Below, in pieces: positions 60,560 to 64,000 of a DNA stretch of 64,000 nt. Source of the DNA: Roseiarcus sp963798015 (lineage in GTDB: Bacteria > Pseudomonadota > Alphaproteobacteria > Rhizobiales > Beijerinckiaceae); NCBI GenBank assembly GCA_963798015.1, contig CAWCSA010000020.1, forward strand, positions 1 to 64,000, read 5' to 3'. A model generated the notes under the pieces. The model worked only from the letters and a program-made list of their open reading frames with translations. It was not told where the DNA came from and did no database searches. The translations under genes and the position numbers were made by a program. The first letter of the stretch is position 1. Every line of letters starts with the position of its first letter.

Positions 60560-61618
60560 ATGGAATACCGGCAACTTGGCAATTCGGGCCTCAAGGTCTC
60601 GGTGCTGACGATGGGCACGATGACCTTTGGCGGCAAAGGGAATTTTGCCAAGGTCGGCAATCTCCAACTCGACGAAGTGCGCAAGCTGATCGACATCGTC
60701 GCCGATGCGGGCGTCAATCTGATCGACACCGCCAATGTCTATTCCGGCGGCGGATCGGAAGAGCTGATCGGCGAGGCAATGGGGCCGAAGCGCAGGCCCG
60801 GCATGCTGATCGCGACCAAGGCGCGCTTTCCGATGGGGGAGGGGCCGAACGATCGCGGCCTCTCACGCTGGCATCTCATCCGCGCATGCGAGGCTAGCCT
60901 CAAGCGGTTGCGCACAGACGTCATCGACCTCTATCAGGTGCATCAGTGGGACGGCCTGACGCCGCTCGAGGAGACGATGGAGGCGCTCGACAGTCTCGTT
61001 CGCTCAGGCAAGGTGCGCTACGTTGGCTGTTCGAACTGGTCAGGCTGGCACATGATGAAGGCGATGGAAGTGGCGCGCCGCGATGGCCGCATCCCCTTCG
61101 TGTCGGAGCAGATTCACTACACGCTTCAGGCGCGCGAAGCCGAATACGAACTCATTCCAATTGCGCTTGACCAGAAGCTCGCCGTCCTGGTGTGGGCCCC
61201 GATCGCCGGGGGGCTGTTATCTGGCAAGCATCGCCGCAATAAAGCGGCGCCGGAGGGAACCCGCCAGGTCGCGGGTTGGGGCGAGCCGCCGGTCCGGGAC
61301 GAGAATGCGCTGTGGGATATCGTCGACGAACTCGTCGAGATCGGCGAAGCGCATCGCGTCTCCGCGGCGCAGGTTGCGCTCGCATGGCTGCTCGGCCGGC
61401 CGGCGGTGGCGTCGCTGATCATCGGCGGGCGCACCGAGGCGCAGTTCCGCGACAATCTCGCTTCCGTCAACGTGAAGCTCACCGACGACGAGCGCGAACG
61501 TCTGGACAAGGTGAGCCAGCCACCGCTCATCTACCCGTACTGGCATCAGTCGCGGGCGGCGAAGGACCGCCTCGGACCCGCCGACCTCGCGCTGCACGCC
61601 CCCTTCATGAAGGGTTGA
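60560..61618 (+). CDS. Aldo/keto reductase
   Basis: 352 residues from the ATG at 60560 (an ATG at 60494 lacks support). The AKR tetrad is visible: DTANVYSGGGSEELIG (Asp and Tyr), ATKARFPM (Lys) and LYQVHQWDG (His). SLIIGGRTEAQFRDNL is the NADPH-binding end. It reduces aldehydes or ketones; the substrate is not evident. Nothing in the context points to a pathway. Confidence 0.88.
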   Translation: MEYRQLGNSGLKVSVLTMGTMTFGGKGNFAKVGNLQLDEVRKLIDIVADAGVNLIDTANVYSGGGSEELIGEAMGPKRRPGMLIATKARFPMGEGPNDRGLSRWHLIRACEASLKRLRTDVIDLYQVHQWDGLTPLEETMEALDSLVRSGKVRYVGCSNWSGWHMMKAMEVARRDGRIPFVSEQIHYTLQAREAEYELIPIALDQKLAVLVWAPIAGGLLSGKHRRNKAAPEGTRQVAGWGEPPVRDENALWDIVDELVEIGEAHRVSAAQVALAWLLGRPAVASLIIGGRTEAQFRDNLASVNVKLTDDERERLDKVSQPPLIYPYWHQSRAAKDRLGPADLALHAPFMKG

Positions 61619-61761
61619 GCGGCCCACTGACCTGACGGCGCATCGCGCGAGGCGGGTCCACAAGGCTGACGGCTAACCTCACCTTCGAGGGTGGTGTAGA
61701 CTTGGGTCTATGGCCGCGCTGCTTTTATGAACGCAGGCGGCAGCAGAAATTCGGGTCGCTC

Positions 61762-64000
61762 ATGCTTCGAAAAGAGAAGGCCGGTTGGAAAATCTCCGCC
61801 TTACTGGCCGCCGCGAGCGCCCTTATCGTCGGTCCGATGCAGGCCGCCACAGCTGACGACAAGCCGGCAGGTCCGCCGAGCATTTCCGTCCTGCCGTTCC
61901 CGGACCCTGTCTTCAAGGGCAAGATCGGGCGAACGACCGCCAACTCGAAGCCCGATTTTCCGCAGCCGATCCAGCCGCCGGCGGGCGCGCCCAATATCCT
62001 GCTTATCCTCACCGACGACGTGGGTTTCGGCGCCTCAAGCGCCTTCGGCGGCCCGGTTCCGACACCCACCCTGGAAGCGCTCGCGGCGAAGGGGATCAAA
62101 TATAACGAGTTCAACACCACCGCGCTCTGCTCGCCGACGCGCGCGGCGCTCTTGACCGGGCGCGATCAACACAAAGCCCATCAAGGCATCATCATGGAGC
62201 GAAGCCTCGGCTATCCGGGTTACGATTCGTTGATGCCGAAGAGTGCGGGCACAATCGCCGAAATCCTGCGCGGCAACGGCTATAGCACGGCATGGTTCGG
62301 CAAGAACCATAACGTGCCGGGCTGGCAGAGCAGCGCCGCCGGCCCGTTTGACCTGTGGCCGACCGGACTTGGCTTCGACTATTTCTACGGTTTCATCGGC
62401 GGCGACACCGACCAATGGGACCCGACGCTGTTCGAGAACACGACGCCCATCGAGCCTAAGGAAAAGCTGACCGGCGCGGCGAAGGCGGCCTACAATTTGG
62501 ATTCCGATCTAGCCGATCAGGCGATCCACTGGATTCAAGAGCACCATTCGCTGGCGCCCAACAAACCATTCTTCGCCTATTACGCGCCCGGCGCAACGCA
62601 CGCGCCCCATCACGTGCCCAAGGAATGGATCGCGAAATTCAAGGGCCAGTTCGATCAGGGATGGGACAAGCTGCGCGAAGAGACTTACGCGCGCCAGAAG
62701 GCGCTTGGAATCATTCCGCGGGACACGATCCTGACCCCACGCCCGGCCAATCTGCCCGCGTGGGATTCTCTCGACGCGAGGCACAAGGAACTGTTCTCCC
62801 ATATGGCGGAGGTCTACGCCGCCTTTCTCGCCTACGACGACCATAACATCGGCCGCGTGATTGACGCGGTCACGCAAGAAGGAATCGCCGACAATACGCT
62901 GATCATCTTCATCGAGGGCGACAACGGCGGCAGCGCCGAGGGTACGCTGCAAGGGACGGCCAATGAGATCGCGGTGCTTGGCAACGCGGCGCCGGAAAGC
63001 TTCGACTACCTCTATTCGATCAAGGACGGGCTTGGCGGCCCGATGTACTACAATCACATGCCCGTGCCCTGGTCCTGGGCGTTCGATACGCCGTTCCAGT
63101 GGACCAAGCGCTACGCCAGCCATTTCGGCGGCGTGCGCAACGGCATGGTGATGAGCTGGCCGAAGCGGATCAAGGGTGACGGGGGCTTGCGCGATCAGTT
63201 CCACTACGTGACCGACATCATGCCGACCATTCTCGAAGCGGCCGGAATTCAGGCGCCGGATTCGATCAATGGCGTGAAGCAGCTTCCGATCGATGGAACG
63301 TCGATGGCCTATACATGGGACGACGCCAAGGCGCCGCCGCAGCGCACGATGCAAATGTTCGAGATGTTCGGCAATCGCGGCCTCTATCATGACGGCTGGA
63401 TGGCCTCGACCACGCCGCTCGTCTTCGCCTGGGAGCCGGAGCCCAAGGGGATCACGCCGGAGAGCTTCAACTGGGAGCTCTACGATCTGACGAAAGACTT
63501 TTCCCAAGGCCATGACCTCGCCAAGGCCGAGCCGGCGAAACTCAAGGAGATGGAGGAACTGTGGTGGGCCGAGGCGGGCCGCAACAATGCGCTGCCTCTG
63601 AACTTCAGTCCGCAGGCCACGGTCGAGGCGGTCTTCCAGCGCCCGAGCCTCACGCGTGGGCGCACGCATTTCGTCTACCATCAAGGCACGGTCCGCATCC
63701 CAGAGGGCACGGCGCCGGCGGTCAAGAACACATCCTACACAATCACCGCGAAGCTCAATGTTCCCGCTGAAGGCGCAGACGGCGTCATCGTCACGCAAGG
63801 CGGCCGGTTCGCCGGCTGGGGCCTCGTCGTGCTCGATGGCAAGCCAGTCTGGGCGTACAAGAACACCGAGCAGCCGGGCGACGGCATTCGCATCGCGGGT
63901 GCCGAGAAACTCACGCCCGGCGATCATATTGTCACGCTGGACTTCGCTTACGACGGCAAGAAGGGCGAAGTCGGCAAGGGCGGCGAATATGTGATGAAGG
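61762..64000 (+). CDS. Arylsulfatase (partial at window end)
   Basis: At least 746 residues, open at the right edge. A signal peptide (ISALLAAASALIVGPMQAAT) leads to the sulfatase domain: PNILLILTDDVGFGASSAFG with metal-binding aspartates and TALCSPTRAALLTGR, where the cysteine would become formylglycine. FIEGDNGGSAEG and YASHFGGVRNGMVMSWPKRI match the later metal and substrate motifs. Such long periplasmic sulfatases release sulfate from esters. A formylglycine-generating enzyme would be needed and is not seen in the window. Confidence 0.9.
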   Translation, partial: MLRKEKAGWKISALLAAASALIVGPMQAATADDKPAGPPSISVLPFPDPVFKGKIGRTTANSKPDFPQPIQPPAGAPNILLILTDDVGFGASSAFGGPVPTPTLEALAAKGIKYNEFNTTALCSPTRAALLTGRDQHKAHQGIIMERSLGYPGYDSLMPKSAGTIAEILRGNGYSTAWFGKNHNVPGWQSSAAGPFDLWPTGLGFDYFYGFIGGDTDQWDPTLFENTTPIEPKEKLTGAAKAAYNLDSDLADQAIHWIQEHHSLAPNKPFFAYYAPGATHAPHHVPKEWIAKFKGQFDQGWDKLREETYARQKALGIIPRDTILTPRPANLPAWDSLDARHKELFSHMAEVYAAFLAYDDHNIGRVIDAVTQEGIADNTLIIFIEGDNGGSAEGTLQGTANEIAVLGNAAPESFDYLYSIKDGLGGPMYYNHMPVPWSWAFDTPFQWTKRYASHFGGVRNGMVMSWPKRIKGDGGLRDQFHYVTDIMPTILEAAGIQAPDSINGVKQLPIDGTSMAYTWDDAKAPPQRTMQMFEMFGNRGLYHDGWMASTTPLVFAWEPEPKGITPESFNWELYDLTKDFSQGHDLAKAEPAKLKEMEELWWAEAGRNNALPLNFSPQATVEAVFQRPSLTRGRTHFVYHQGTVRIPEGTAPAVKNTSYTITAKLNVPAEGADGVIVTQGGRFAGWGLVVLDGKPVWAYKNTEQPGDGIRIAGAEKLTPGDHIVTLDFAYDGKKGEVGKGGEYVMK

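Overview
The window is GC-rich chromosomal DNA of an alphaproteobacterium, most likely Hyphomicrobiales (Rhizobiales) and perhaps near the Beijerinckiaceae/Methylocystaceae. The support is gene content: a DUF6163 / LdtR / LdtP peptidoglycan block, NDUFA12 next to DUF2155, a class II (B12-dependent) ribonucleotide reductase NrdJ, homospermidine synthase, DapD, and a SigF/NrsF pair beside an MNIO (DUF692) operon. No rRNA, tRNA or CRISPR array was recognised.

Layout. 0-7 kb: DUF6163, ldtR, ldtP, a FecR-like protein coupled to a CHASE2 adenylate/guanylate cyclase, and gltX. 7.4-9.4 kb: a PEP-CTERM protein gene split by an ISAs1-family insertion sequence. 9.5-14.4 kb: small metabolic and regulatory genes (PhyH-type dioxygenase, RibD/DHFR-like reductase, DUF4142, SRPBCC, VOC, AraC regulator, a second PEP-CTERM-like protein). 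14.6-19 kb: comEC, followed by an accretion zone in which pieces of the comEC 3' end recur between small genes, including a tandem pair of DUF5706/Pycsar-effector-like membrane proteins. 19-33.9 kb: housekeeping and transport (cytochrome c, YciB, L33, a GFA protein inside perfect inverted repeats, glutamate-type dehydrogenase, a tlyA - TrmA-family methyltransferase - FAD oxidase operon, an MFS and an anion permease, higBA, an extradiol dioxygenase, DUF2155 and NDUFA12).

34-43 kb: nrdJ, with an NrdR-like box and two DnaA boxes upstream. It is followed by a structured zone: four palindromes in alternating orientation, a GIY-YIG nuclease gene bracketed by two of them, an internally deleted copy of the same cassette, two HicB genes, a second copy of the nrdJ 3' end, and a double-TIR protein of the defence-effector type. 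Two small lipoproteins, a set of 10-bp tandem repeats and dapD follow. 43-51 kb: small enzymes, a complete ribose/xylose-type sugar ABC importer, a truncated polysaccharide-export gene and homospermidine synthase. 51-56 kb: cytochrome P460, then a DoxX / BufC-like / MNIO BufB-like operon with no recognisable bufferin precursor, transcribed away from a SigF-NrsF pair that is partly duplicated. 57-60.4 kb: a large surface/membrane protein gene broken by a second, nearly identical ISAs1 copy and two indels. 60.5-64 kb: an aldo/keto reductase and an arylsulfatase that runs off the window.

Two themes stand out. First, 3' ends of comEC, nrdJ and sigF are duplicated downstream, with small, often defence-like genes between the copies of the first two. 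Second, single-nucleotide indels break several otherwise intact genes, including nrdJ, an MFS transporter and both transposases. Many lie in homopolymers, so sequencing error must be excluded before these are called pseudogenes. The most novel-looking structure is the palindrome-bracketed GIY-YIG cassette with its deleted derivative, which resembles a REP/RAYT-like mobile unit that uses a nuclease instead of a transposase.
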